Assembly (NCBI RefSeq): GCF_013340935.1 | Contig: NZ_WHOS01000069.1 | Coordinates: 1 to 37,303 of the forward strand | Direction: 5' to 3' | From: Azospirillum melinis | GTDB taxonomy: Bacteria; Pseudomonadota; Alphaproteobacteria; Azospirillales; Azospirillaceae | DNA: 37,303 nucleotides | Shown here: one piece after another, positions 9,199-16,999 of the stretch | Layout: each line of letters begins with the position of its first letter | How positions within the stretch are numbered: position 1 is the first letter of the stretch | Translations under genes and position numbers: made by a program | Notes under the pieces: generated by a model | Seen by the model: the letters and a program-made list of their open reading frames with translations, nothing else | Databases searched by the model: none | What the model was told of the DNA's origin: nothing

Positions 9199-10126
9199 CG
9201 CCGTCGCCGGTCCCGTACCGGTGATGCTCGTCACCGGCGTGCTGGGGTCGGGGAAGACCACGCTGATCAACCGCATCCTGCACGTCAGCGGCGGGCGGAG
9301 CTTCGCCGCAATCGTGAACGACTTCGGCGCGGTCAACATCGACGAGGCGATACTGTCGGCCTCGGGCCGTCCGGTCATCGGCCTGAAGAACGGCTGCATC
9401 TGCTGCTCGCTCCAGGGGGATCTGCTGCGGACGCTGCGCACCGTCCTGTCCCACGGAACCCGTATCGACGGGATCGTGATCGAGGCGAGCGGAGTATCCG
9501 ATCCGCGCGGCATCGCCGAGGCGCTGTTCGACCCGATCCTCCAGGGCGCGGTCAGGCTCGATTCCGTGGTGACGGTCGTCGATGCGGAAGAGCATGACGT
9601 CTCCGACGGCCTGTGGCGAGCCCAACTGGATGCCGCCGACTTCGTCGTCCTGTCCAAGGCGGACCGCATCGCCGACAAGGAGGTGCTCGGCATCAGGGCA
9701 TTGTTGGGCGCCATGGGGAAGAAGACCGTGTTCGTCACCCGGGAGGATGCCGACATCCCGGTCGACGTTCTTTTCGGCAGCCCACCGGAGCGGGCGGACG
9801 GTCCGGAGGGGGCGCGCCCTCCGCGCTTCGCCGACGACCGGTTCGCGCATCTCGAATGGTCGTCGGAAACCCCGGTCTCCTTCCCCGCCTTCCAGGGCGC
9901 GGTCCAGACATTCGCCGCGCAGCTGGCGCGCGGCAAAGGCTTCCTGTCGTTCCGCGAACGGCCGGGGGAGCGGTTCCTGTTCCAGCTCGTCGGCACACGG
10001 GCGAGCCTGTCGCCGTCGATGTCGGCGCAACCGGGCCCCGGCGCCCAGCTGGTCTTCATCGGCAGGGAGGAGCAGTTCGACATCGAGCGGGCGAAGGCAG
10101 CCCTCGACGCGATCAGGCTCACCTGA
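9188..10126 (+). CDS. CobW/G3E family (COG0523) GTP-binding protein, putative metallochaperone
   Basis: This is a 312-residue P-loop GTPase. Walker A is GVLGSGKTT (residues 17-25). The metal-binding CICC motif of the family is at residues 70-73. EASGVSDP (about 99-106) is the switch/Walker B region and SKAD (about 156-159) supplies guanine specificity. A CobW C-terminal domain occupies about residues 225-312. COG0523 proteins are known to deliver metal (Zn, Co, Fe or Ni) to client enzymes. Its translationally coupled neighbour, overlapping by 11 bp, is a metal-dependent amidohydrolase, which is the obvious client by inference. There is no His-rich tail. Confidence 0.9.
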   Translation: MTHDAVAGPVPVMLVTGVLGSGKTTLINRILHVSGGRSFAAIVNDFGAVNIDEAILSASGRPVIGLKNGCICCSLQGDLLRTLRTVLSHGTRIDGIVIEASGVSDPRGIAEALFDPILQGAVRLDSVVTVVDAEEHDVSDGLWRAQLDAADFVVLSKADRIADKEVLGIRALLGAMGKKTVFVTREDADIPVDVLFGSPPERADGPEGARPPRFADDRFAHLEWSSETPVSFPAFQGAVQTFAAQLARGKGFLSFRERPGERFLFQLVGTRASLSPSMSAQPGPGAQLVFIGREEQFDIERAKAALDAIRLT

Positions 10127-10213
10127 GCAGGGTGCCCGGCCATGAGCGGGCGGGCTCGGACACCCCGCAAGGCCAGCGCGGCGACAACGGAAACACGGAA
10201 CGGAAGGCGCAGA

Positions 10214-11431
10214 ATGGCGCAGGTCGCGATACTGGGAGCGGGCATGGTCGGCATCTGCACGGCCCTTGCCCTGCAGGAACGGGGACATGACTGCGTGGTC
10301 GTCGACCGGCGGCCGCCGGGATCGGAGACCAGTTACGGCAACGCCGGCATCATCCAGGCCGAGGTGGTCGAACCCTATGCCCTGCCGGCGAATCCGCTGG
10401 CGATGCTCCGGATGGCGCTCGGCTGGAAGAATGCGGTCGCGCTTCACTGGCCTTCGCTGCCGCGCCAGCTTCCGGCGCTGTATTCCTATTGGCGGTCGTC
10501 GTCTGGAACCACGCTGGGCAAGGTCATTCCGCTGTGGCACCGGCTGATCCTGGAGGCGGTGCCGCGGCACGACGCCCTGATCAAGGCAGCGGGAGCCGGT
10601 GACCTCATCCGGACGCGTGGCTACTGGGAGCTTCACGCGACCGGCGCCGGACTGGCCGCGGCCCTGCTCGACGCGGAACGGCGCAAGCGCCGATACGGCA
10701 TCGACTTCGAGGCGGCGGATTCGGGCATGCTCGCGCGTGCGGAGCCCACGCTGCGCACCGCATTGCCCGGCGCCATCCACTGGACGGCGCCCTGGACCTG
10801 CGTGGCACCCGGGGAGCTGGTCACCGCTTATGCCGACCTCTTCCGGACACGGGGCGGCAGGATCGTCCAGGCGGACGCAGCCCCGCTGGCTCAGTCCGGC
10901 CGCGGCTGGCGCGTCGCCGGTGAAGCGGTGGAGCATGCCGTCGTCGCGCTCGGCCCCTGGTCGCCGACGTTGCTGAAGGGGCTGGGGTATCGGGTGCCGA
11001 TGGTGCGCAAGCGCGGCTACCATCTCCATTATGGCTGCGACGACGGCCCCAGCCGACCGATGCTTCTGGCCGACCATTCGGTCGTCCTTTCCCCCATGCG
11101 CGCCGGGTTGCGGATCGCCACGGCGGCGGAGCTGTCCGTGGGGTCGCCGCCAGCGGCCTATCCCGGGCAGCTGGCGCGGGGAGAGGCGGCCGCAAGATCG
11201 CTGTTCCGGTTCGGCAAGGCGGTGGAGGACTCTGCGTGGTCGGGGACGCGGCCTTGCCTTCCCGGCATGCTGCCGCTGGTCTGCAAGGCGCCGCGGCATG
11301 CCGGGCTGTGGTTCCACTTCGGCCACGGGCATCAGGGCTTCACCCTCGGCCCGGTGACCGCCGAGCGCCTCGCACGCGCCTTCGACGGCGACATCGGGGC
11401 TGTCGAGGGCCTTGACGGCGGACTGTCGTAG
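10214..11431 (+). CDS. FAD-dependent oxidoreductase, D-amino acid dehydrogenase (DadA)-like, copy 1
   Basis: This is a 405-residue flavoprotein of the DAO family. The start at 10214 gives MAQVAILGAGMVG with the dinucleotide-binding GxGxxG at residues 8-13, and GGAAGG lies just upstream; the open frame from 10142 adds 24 unrelated residues. SYGNAGIIQ, ALGPWSPTL, RKRGYHLHY and the C-terminal GHGHQGFTLGP are DadA-family marks. DadA oxidises D-amino acids to 2-oxo acids and passes electrons to the respiratory chain. It sits 87 bp after the G3E GTPase, completing a deacylase/chaperone/dehydrogenase set. It is a paralogue of the protein at 15743-16999. Related amine oxidases acting on sarcosine or proline are alternatives. 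Confidence 0.85.
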   Translation: MAQVAILGAGMVGICTALALQERGHDCVVVDRRPPGSETSYGNAGIIQAEVVEPYALPANPLAMLRMALGWKNAVALHWPSLPRQLPALYSYWRSSSGTTLGKVIPLWHRLILEAVPRHDALIKAAGAGDLIRTRGYWELHATGAGLAAALLDAERRKRRYGIDFEAADSGMLARAEPTLRTALPGAIHWTAPWTCVAPGELVTAYADLFRTRGGRIVQADAAPLAQSGRGWRVAGEAVEHAVVALGPWSPTLLKGLGYRVPMVRKRGYHLHYGCDDGPSRPMLLADHSVVLSPMRAGLRIATAAELSVGSPPAAYPGQLARGEAAARSLFRFGKAVEDSAWSGTRPCLPGMLPLVCKAPRHAGLWFHFGHGHQGFTLGPVTAERLARAFDGDIGAVEGLDGGLS

Positions 11432-11459
11432 AGAGCGGCAGGAGGCAGTGGCAGGGCGG

Positions 11460-11501
11460 GAGCGGCGGCTGTGACGGCATTCTCACCGAATGCCGCCGCT
11501 C
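11460..11501. terminator. Interrupted hairpin after the DadA-like gene
   Basis: GGCATTC (11476-11482) pairs with GAATGCC (11488-11494), and an outer arm GAGCGGC/GCCGCTC (11460-11466/11495-11501) extends it with a 9-base bulge. It lies between convergent genes ending at 11431 and 11593. No strong U-tract is present. Confidence 0.45.
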
Positions 11502-11592
11502 TCGTTTGCCGGCCACCGGTTTCCGCCCGTGATCGTCCGGTAGGCGATCCGGCTCCATCTCCGGTTCACACTGAGTTACCGGGATGTCGAGC

Positions 11593-12453
11593 TCACGCGG
11601 TCGCATTCACGAGATGGTCCGATACGGTCGAGATGAACGCACGAAGACGCTGAAGACGCCTCAGGTCCCGGTGATATCCCATCCAGATGTCTCGCGCCGG
11701 CGGCGGCGTCGGCAGTTCCAGTCTGCGGATACCCGGGATTTGATTGCCGACCACGCGGGGCAGGACGGCGATGCCGACGCCTTGCCTGCACATGCGCCCC
11801 TGGACGTTGCGGTTGTTCGACCGCAGGACCGGTCTCGCGTTGGGGAAACTCTCGATGAGCCACGCAATGTCGGGGAAATGGCCGGTGGACGTGTCGTGGG
11901 TGATCAGCCGGAAGCCGGTCCCATCGCCATATTTCGGCTCCTGCGCCTCCTCCGCGATGTAAACGCCATACTCAAGGCGGAAGAGCCGTCGCTGAACAAC
12001 GTCGGCAGTGTCGAACGGAACGATACGAAAAGCGACGTCGGCCTCCCGCTGGGCGAGGTTGAACAGGCGCGTCCCGGTCAGGATCTCGATGTCGACGTTG
12101 GGGTGGGCTTTCGAGAAATCCGCCAGGATGGGGGGCAGGACATAGGCCCCGAACCAGTCCGCGGATGAAATGCGCAGATTGCCCTTGAGATTCTGCTCCT
12201 GCCCCGCAAGCCGGCGCTCCATCGCCAGCGCGCTTTCTTCCATCTGCTCCGCCAGCGCGATGATCCCGTGGCCCTCTTCGGTCAGAACAAGACCGTCCGC
12301 GGTTCGCTGGAAGAGCGTGTGGCCGATCGCCTGCTCAAGTGCACGGAGGCGCCGGCCGACGGTCGGATGGCTTGTCTGGAGAGACCGCGCGGCGGCCCCG
12401 AGCGTGCCGGATCGCGCGATGGCGAGAAAGACCCTGACATCACTCCATTCCAT
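11593..12453 (-). CDS. LysR family transcriptional regulator, divergent from the EthD/HIBADH cluster
   Basis: This 286-residue regulator has an N-terminal winged helix-turn-helix (MEWSDVRVFLAIARSGTLGA, then TSHPTVGRRLRALEQAIG) and a LysR substrate-binding domain from about residue 90. The start at 12453 fits the family; five extra codons to 12468 are possible. It is divergent from the gene at 12720 with 266 bp between them, and a clear inverted repeat lies in that gap, so it probably controls the rightward cluster and itself. The inducer is unknown. Confidence 0.9.
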   Translation of the reverse strand: MEWSDVRVFLAIARSGTLGAAARSLQTSHPTVGRRLRALEQAIGHTLFQRTADGLVLTEEGHGIIALAEQMEESALAMERRLAGQEQNLKGNLRISSADWFGAYVLPPILADFSKAHPNVDIEILTGTRLFNLAQREADVAFRIVPFDTADVVQRRLFRLEYGVYIAEEAQEPKYGDGTGFRLITHDTSTGHFPDIAWLIESFPNARPVLRSNNRNVQGRMCRQGVGIAVLPRVVGNQIPGIRRLELPTPPPARDIWMGYHRDLRRLQRLRAFISTVSDHLVNATA

Positions 12454-12510
12454 CGCGCCCACCCACACAAAAATGAACGCCGAGAGTACAGTTATGTCAC
12501 TTACGGAACA

Positions 12511-12528
12511 AATCTAAATGCCTAGATT
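12511..12528. promoter_or_regulatory. LysR-type operator candidate AATCTA-N6-TAGATT
   Basis: A perfect inverted repeat with 6-base arms and a 6-base centre sits 58 bp upstream of the LysR start, in the divergent promoter region. It is AT-rich against GC-rich surroundings and contains the T-N11-A-like symmetry of LysR boxes. Confidence 0.6.
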
Positions 12529-12719
12529 GCTCTCATCGTCTGGACAAAGGCCCTGCTGCGGATCCGCCAGACCCATGCGGGCCGCCGCCTGGGCGAAGGA
12601 ACAGTGACCCTGGCTGCGGGACCCAAGGAAAGCTCGTCCGGACTGAACAGAGAGGATTTCCCTGTGGGGTCGCGGAACGCGGCGGCCCGCCCCGATACTC
12701 GCATATGAGGACTTCGACG

Positions 12720-13019
12720 ATGATCACGATGCTGGTGACCTATGCGGGCGATGAGAAAACGCCATTCGACCGCGACCACTGGATCAACCTGCACCTCCCG
12801 CTCTTCCGGGAAAGCTGGGGACGTTATGGGCTGGTCAGCGCCGGAGGGTTCTTCCCGCAAGGCGATGGTGCCGGGCTGATCGCGGTCGGAATCGTCAACT
12901 TCCGCGACGAAGCCGCCATGGAGGCGGCGCTCAGGTCGCCGGAAACCGCCCAGGTCATGGCTGACGTCGACATCGTCACCGCCGTCAAACCGCAACGCAA
13001 CATCGTGAAGCCGCTCTGA
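12720..13019 (+). CDS. EthD family protein
   Basis: This is a 99-residue small protein of the dimeric alpha/beta-barrel superfamily. MITMLVTYAGDEKTPFDRDHW-type opening and the conserved HLPL and TAQVMADVD segments match the EthD family. The ATG at 12720 has GAGGA at about 8 bases; an ATG at 12705 is also in frame. EthD was named from ethyl tert-butyl ether degradation, where its role is accessory and not enzymatically defined. It is first in a rightward cluster with a beta-hydroxyacid dehydrogenase, alpha/beta hydrolase and VOC protein, which suggests breakdown of a xenobiotic or plant compound. Confidence 0.8.
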   Translation: MITMLVTYAGDEKTPFDRDHWINLHLPLFRESWGRYGLVSAGGFFPQGDGAGLIAVGIVNFRDEAAMEAALRSPETAQVMADVDIVTAVKPQRNIVKPL

Positions 13020-13235
13020 GCGGCACGGGGGTGCCTGTCGATTGCGGGGGGCCGCTGATCTCTTCAGGTCTGCGCCCCGGCCGGCGTCACCGTGATCGGC
13101 GGTGTCTTCTACGCACTCGGCAGGGCGTGCGCCGATGCTGGCCAATCTGCCGGCGCAGGTCTCGGCCTCGCGATCGCCCGGCAGCCTGCGTCCGGTCCCG
13201 CGCACAGCCCTCATCCGAACAACAGGAGAAAGACC
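13020..13235 (+). other. Spacer with a possible histidine-kinase-like remnant
   Basis: No intact gene was found in this 216-bp stretch. One frame (about 13092-13200) contains ADAGQSAGAGLGLAIARQ, which resembles the G2 box of sensor kinase ATPase domains, without the rest of the domain. It may be a gene scrap or chance. The ribosome site AGGAGA for the next gene lies at its end. Confidence 0.3.
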
Positions 13236-14132
13236 ATGCAGATCGGATTCATCGGTCTCGGCAATATGGGCTCGGCAATGGCCCTGAACCTCGTGAAGGC
13301 AGGCCATGACGTGCGGGCCTGGAACCGCAGCAAGGTCGCACAGGAAAGCATTCCCGGGGTAAAGCTGGTCAAGCGCGCGGCGGATGCATTCCAGGCTGAC
13401 GCAGTCTTCACGATGCTGTCCGACGACCCTGCCATTCGGGAGGTGATCCTCGATGCCGGCCTGCTGGCAAGTGCGCAACCAGGGCTGACCCATGTCGTCA
13501 CCTCGACGATATCGGTCGCTTTCGCTCGGGAACTGGAGCTGCTGCACGAAGAGGCAGGCCTTGGCTACGTGTCCGCACCGGTCCTCGGGCGACCGAACGT
13601 AGCGGCGAGTGGCCAGCTCAACATCCTGGCGGCCGGGAAGGCCGATGCAGTTGCAGCGGTCGAGCCGCTGCTCGCTTCACTCGGCAAAAAGGTTTGGAAG
13701 TTGGGGGAGAACCCCGCTCGGGCGAATACGGCGAAGCTGGCCTGCAATATGATGATCGCCATGGCCATCGAGGCCATGGCCGAGGGTGTCGTGCTGACCG
13801 AGAGCGTCGGCCTCGACCGTGCGGATTTCTTCGAGCTCATCCTGGGCACCCTTTTCTCGGGTCGCGCCTATGAGAGCTACAGCGCGCAGATCACGGAACG
13901 GTCGTTCGAGCCGGGTTTCAAAGCCGAGCTCGCGCTCAAGGACATGCGTCTCGCGACCGAGGCCGTCAACGAGATCGGACGCACGCTCCCGATGCTCGAA
14001 GCTGTCCGCGAGGGGCTCGGCAAAGCTGTCTCGGCGGGCTTCGGGAAGAAGGATTGGTCGATCATGGCCGACATGACGGTTCGCGGCGGCGACAGCCTGG
14101 CACCGTCTGAAGGCAACACGGAGAGGACATGA
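13236..14132 (+). CDS. NAD(P)-dependent oxidoreductase, 3-hydroxyisobutyrate dehydrogenase family
   Basis: This is a 298-residue beta-hydroxyacid dehydrogenase family protein. The true start at 13236 (AGGAGAAAGACC before it) gives MQIGFIGLGNMGSAM with the Rossmann GLGNMG at residues 7-12. Lys167 in NTAKLACNMM is the likely catalytic lysine. The substrate motif normally read as DxSGG is replaced by APVLGRPNVAA, typical of a subgroup that includes glyoxylate/succinic semialdehyde-type and imine-reductase-type enzymes, so the substrate is open. The stop overlaps the start of an SDR remnant (ATGA), showing that an SDR once followed in the operon. Confidence 0.87.
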   Translation: MQIGFIGLGNMGSAMALNLVKAGHDVRAWNRSKVAQESIPGVKLVKRAADAFQADAVFTMLSDDPAIREVILDAGLLASAQPGLTHVVTSTISVAFARELELLHEEAGLGYVSAPVLGRPNVAASGQLNILAAGKADAVAAVEPLLASLGKKVWKLGENPARANTAKLACNMMIAMAIEAMAEGVVLTESVGLDRADFFELILGTLFSGRAYESYSAQITERSFEPGFKAELALKDMRLATEAVNEIGRTLPMLEAVREGLGKAVSAGFGKKDWSIMADMTVRGGDSLAPSEGNTERT

Positions 14133-14218
14133 TGAAGACTTGGCTCATCACCGGCCGCTCAAGCGGCTTCGGACGGCGCCTCGCGCTCGCCGCGGCACAA
14201 CGCGCCGATCAGCCCTGA
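14132..14218 (+). pseudogene. Truncated short-chain dehydrogenase (SDR) N-terminal remnant
   Basis: This 28-codon frame encodes KTWLITGRSSGFGRRLALAA, the canonical first strand and TGxxxGxG cofactor loop of a short-chain dehydrogenase, then ends in TGA after RADQP. The start overlaps the upstream stop as ATGA, as in a real operon gene. No further SDR sequence follows before the alpha/beta hydrolase, so about 220 residues are missing. A deletion that fused the SDR start to the next gene's leader is the likely cause. Confidence 0.75.
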
Positions 14219-14267
14219 CGCTCGCCGCGAGCTCTGTTTGAACGTCAACACCGACTGGAAAGCGATC

Positions 14268-15116
14268 ATGATCGCAACTTTGGAGGGGTTTACCCAGCAG
14301 TTGGTGCCGGTGAACGGCATCAGGATCAACGCTGTCACGGGGGGCTCGGGCCCGCCGATCCTTCTGCTTCACGGCTGGCCGGAAACATGGTGGGAATGGC
14401 ACAAGGTGATGCCGCTGCTGGCCGGGCATTTCAGCGTGGTGGCGATGGATCTGCGCGGCGCAGGCTTTTCCGACTGCCCGCTCGACGGTTATGACAAGGC
14501 GACGATGGCGCGCGACGCGCACGAGGTCATGATCGCCCTTGGGCATGACCGCTACGCCGTGTGCGGACATGACATCGGCGGAATGGTCGCCTTGCCGCAG
14601 GCCGCCATCTACCGGGAGGCTGTCACCCACCTGGCCGTCCTGGACGTGCCGCTTCCCGGCTGGACCGGATGGGAGGCGACGACGTCGAGGCTCTGGCACT
14701 TCAGCTTCCATATGAACCGGGATCTGCCCGAGCGCCTGATCCATGGCCGTGAATATGACTATGTTTCGACCTTCATGGCAGAGCGGTTCTACGATCACGG
14801 CACCTTCAATCCGGCGGACATCGAGATCTACGCGAAGGCGATGGCTCTTCCCGGCCGCACGCGCGGCGGCATGGAATGGTATCGCACCCTCGCCGCCGAT
14901 CATGCGGCTGCTCTTGAGTACAAGAAGAACCCCCTCGGGATACCGGTGCTCGGTCTGGGTGGGGACCAGCGGTTCGGTGCGCAGATGGTGCCGATGCTGA
15001 AGGAGTTCGCCGGCAATGTGACAGGTGGCTCGATCGCGCGGTGCAGCCACTATGTCGCGGATGAGCGGCCCAATGAAGTCGCGGCCGCCCTGGTCGATTT
15101 CCTCAAGGCCAGCTGA
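14268..15116 (+). CDS. Alpha/beta fold hydrolase, epoxide hydrolase/haloacid dehalogenase type
   Basis: This is a 282-residue alpha/beta hydrolase. ATG at 14268 is preceded by GGAAAG. HGWPETWWEW near residue 35 is the oxyanion-hole motif. The nucleophile elbow is GHDIGG with Asp102, as in epoxide hydrolases and haloalkane/haloacetate dehalogenases rather than esterases (which use Ser). The acid is probably Asp in GGDQRFG and the base is His in CSHYVADERP. It lies in the EthD/VOC cluster, consistent with attack on an epoxide or halogenated intermediate. The exact substrate is unknown. Confidence 0.87.
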   Translation: MIATLEGFTQQLVPVNGIRINAVTGGSGPPILLLHGWPETWWEWHKVMPLLAGHFSVVAMDLRGAGFSDCPLDGYDKATMARDAHEVMIALGHDRYAVCGHDIGGMVALPQAAIYREAVTHLAVLDVPLPGWTGWEATTSRLWHFSFHMNRDLPERLIHGREYDYVSTFMAERFYDHGTFNPADIEIYAKAMALPGRTRGGMEWYRTLAADHAAALEYKKNPLGIPVLGLGGDQRFGAQMVPMLKEFAGNVTGGSIARCSHYVADERPNEVAAALVDFLKAS

Positions 15117-15173
15117 AACTCTGCGCCCGGGCCGTCGCGGGCCGGGCGGATCGACAAAATCAAGGAGACTGTC

Positions 15174-15704
15174 ATGACTGCACCCCTCATTCGCGGCGTC
15201 AATCACATCGGCATCACGGTGCCCGACATCGAAGCGGCAAAATCCTTCCTGGTGGAAGCCTTTGGCGGTCAGGTGATCTACCAATCCTTCGGACCGCAGG
15301 ATCCACCGCGGCAGGGACCCGAATTCGAGCGGGCCGTCGGCGCTTTCCCCGGAACGGTCGTGCGTGCGCAGGCGATGGTCAAGATCGGAACCGGACCCGA
15401 TATCGAGCTCTTCGAAATGCACGGCCCCGAGCAAGCCCAGCCGATCCGGGCGAGCGACTTCGGCATCACGCACTTCGCTCTCTATACCGACGACATCGAC
15501 GCATCGGTCGAGCGCTTCGAGAAGGCCGGAGGTACCCCCCTCACCGCGCCGCGCGCAATTCCCTATGCAACCGAGAAAGGCCCTGGAAACAAGGTGTGCT
15601 ACTGCCGCATGCCCTGGGGCACGACGATGGAATTCATCACCACGCCGGACCGTATGGCCTACCATGACCAGACCGACCTGCGCAGGTGGCAGGACGAGGA
15701 CTGA
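15174..15704 (+). CDS. VOC family protein (glyoxalase/dioxygenase fold)
   Basis: This is a 176-residue vicinal-oxygen-chelate protein. AAGGAGACTGTC precedes the ATG. GVNHIGITVPDIEAAKSFL at the start and ITHFALYTDDIDASVERF at mid-length are the two beta-alpha-beta-beta-beta modules. Metal-ligand candidates are His in NHIGITV, His in THFALY and Glu in TTMEFIT. Known VOC proteins include glyoxalases, extradiol dioxygenases and epimerases; the class cannot be fixed here. It is last in the rightward cluster and convergent with the next gene. Confidence 0.85.
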   Translation: MTAPLIRGVNHIGITVPDIEAAKSFLVEAFGGQVIYQSFGPQDPPRQGPEFERAVGAFPGTVVRAQAMVKIGTGPDIELFEMHGPEQAQPIRASDFGITHFALYTDDIDASVERFEKAGGTPLTAPRAIPYATEKGPGNKVCYCRMPWGTTMEFITTPDRMAYHDQTDLRRWQDED

Positions 15705-15742
15705 GCAGGGCGCGAAGTCGATGACACCTGCTGGCCCCATTA

Positions 15743-16999
15743 TCATCGCAGTGCAATGCGATCCGCGCGGAACGGCTCCAGGTCAACGACCGGATCGTCG
15801 CCGACAATCGACTCCGCGATCAGACGACCGGTAATCGCTCCAAGCGTCAATCCTTGGTGGCCGTGCCCAAAGGCGAGCCACAGGTTCCGATGCCGTGGAG
15901 CGGGGCCGATGATCGGAAGCATGTCCGGCAGGCAGGGCCGGATGCCCATCCATGGCCGGGAATCCAACGCTTCTCCCAACGGGACGAGGCGCCGCGCATG
16001 CCGCAGAGCCCTGTCGATCTGAACCGGTGTCGGCTCGGCGTCGCGTCGGGCAAACTCGGCACCGGTGGTCAGGCGCACACCCTGGCGCATCGGAGCGAGG
16101 ACATATCCCCGCTCGGCATCGAGGATCGGTCGCCCAAGCTGCGCCCCGGCCTGCAATCGATAATGCATGTGATAGCCGCGCTTGCCCGCAAGTGGAAAGC
16201 GATAGCCCAGCCTCGCCGTCACCTGATCGGACCAGGCGCCCAGGGCGACGACGGCGGCACCCGCCTGGACCGCACCGTCCTGCGTTTCGACCGACCAGCC
16301 GCCAGTGACCTGCCGGAGCGAGCCGGCGTTCCCGGTCAGAAACAGTCCGCCAAGCCGCTCCGTCGCGATCCGGTAGGAATCCACAAGCTGGCCGGGGTCC
16401 GTCACCGTGAGCGGCTCGGGATAGTGAAGTCCGCCCAACACCCCTGGGTCGATGTCCGGTTCCAGCGACGCGAGCCGGGTCCGGTCGAGCGGTTTCGCCT
16501 GGACATCGAAAAGGCGCTGCAATTCCTCGGCCTGCTGCAGTTCCGCGTCCTGCCGGCGGGAGGTTCTGAAGATCTTCAGCCAGCCGGTCGGGCGCAGCAG
16601 ATGCCCGGCCTCGGCAATGCCGGCCAGATGGCGGGTCTCCTCCAGGCAGCGGGCGATCAGGCTGTGATAGTCCCTTGCGATCCGCGCGTGCCGGAGCGGA
16701 TGTGAGTGATGCCAGTAGCGCCGCAGGAACGGAGCGAGCCCAGGCAGGGCGTTCGCATGGTAATGGACGTCGCTCCCCCGGTTGCCGGCGACGCGCAGAA
16801 GCGTCGCCATGTCGCGGGGGAATGCATAGGGAAAGATCGCCTCGCGTTGAATGAGACCGGCATTGCCATAGGACGCCTCCCGCCCGGCCGCACCCCGCCG
16901 GTCCACCAGCGCGACGGACCGTCCGCGCATCTGCAGGTGCAAGGCGGTTGCGGCACCGACGACGCCGGCACCGACGACGAGGACATCGACTTTCTTCAC
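15743..16999 (-). CDS. FAD-dependent oxidoreductase, D-amino acid dehydrogenase (DadA)-like, copy 2
   Basis: This 418-residue DAO-family flavoprotein is read from GTG at 16999, which overlaps the upstream stop as GTGA and has CGGAG eight bases before it. The frame is open to an ATG at 17032, but that would overlap the neighbour by 37 bp. VDVLVVGAGVVGAATALHL holds the FAD-binding GxGxxG. SYGNAGLIQ, ALGAWSDQV, AGKRGYHMHY and FGHGHQGLTLG match copy 1 at 10214-11431, so the two are paralogues. It is last in a leftward MFS/M81 peptidase operon. The likely role is oxidative deamination of a D-amino acid or related amine. Confidence 0.85.
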   Translation of the reverse strand: MKKVDVLVVGAGVVGAATALHLQMRGRSVALVDRRGAAGREASYGNAGLIQREAIFPYAFPRDMATLLRVAGNRGSDVHYHANALPGLAPFLRRYWHHSHPLRHARIARDYHSLIARCLEETRHLAGIAEAGHLLRPTGWLKIFRTSRRQDAELQQAEELQRLFDVQAKPLDRTRLASLEPDIDPGVLGGLHYPEPLTVTDPGQLVDSYRIATERLGGLFLTGNAGSLRQVTGGWSVETQDGAVQAGAAVVALGAWSDQVTARLGYRFPLAGKRGYHMHYRLQAGAQLGRPILDAERGYVLAPMRQGVRLTTGAEFARRDAEPTPVQIDRALRHARRLVPLGEALDSRPWMGIRPCLPDMLPIIGPAPRHRNLWLAFGHGHQGLTLGAITGRLIAESIVGDDPVVDLEPFRADRIALR

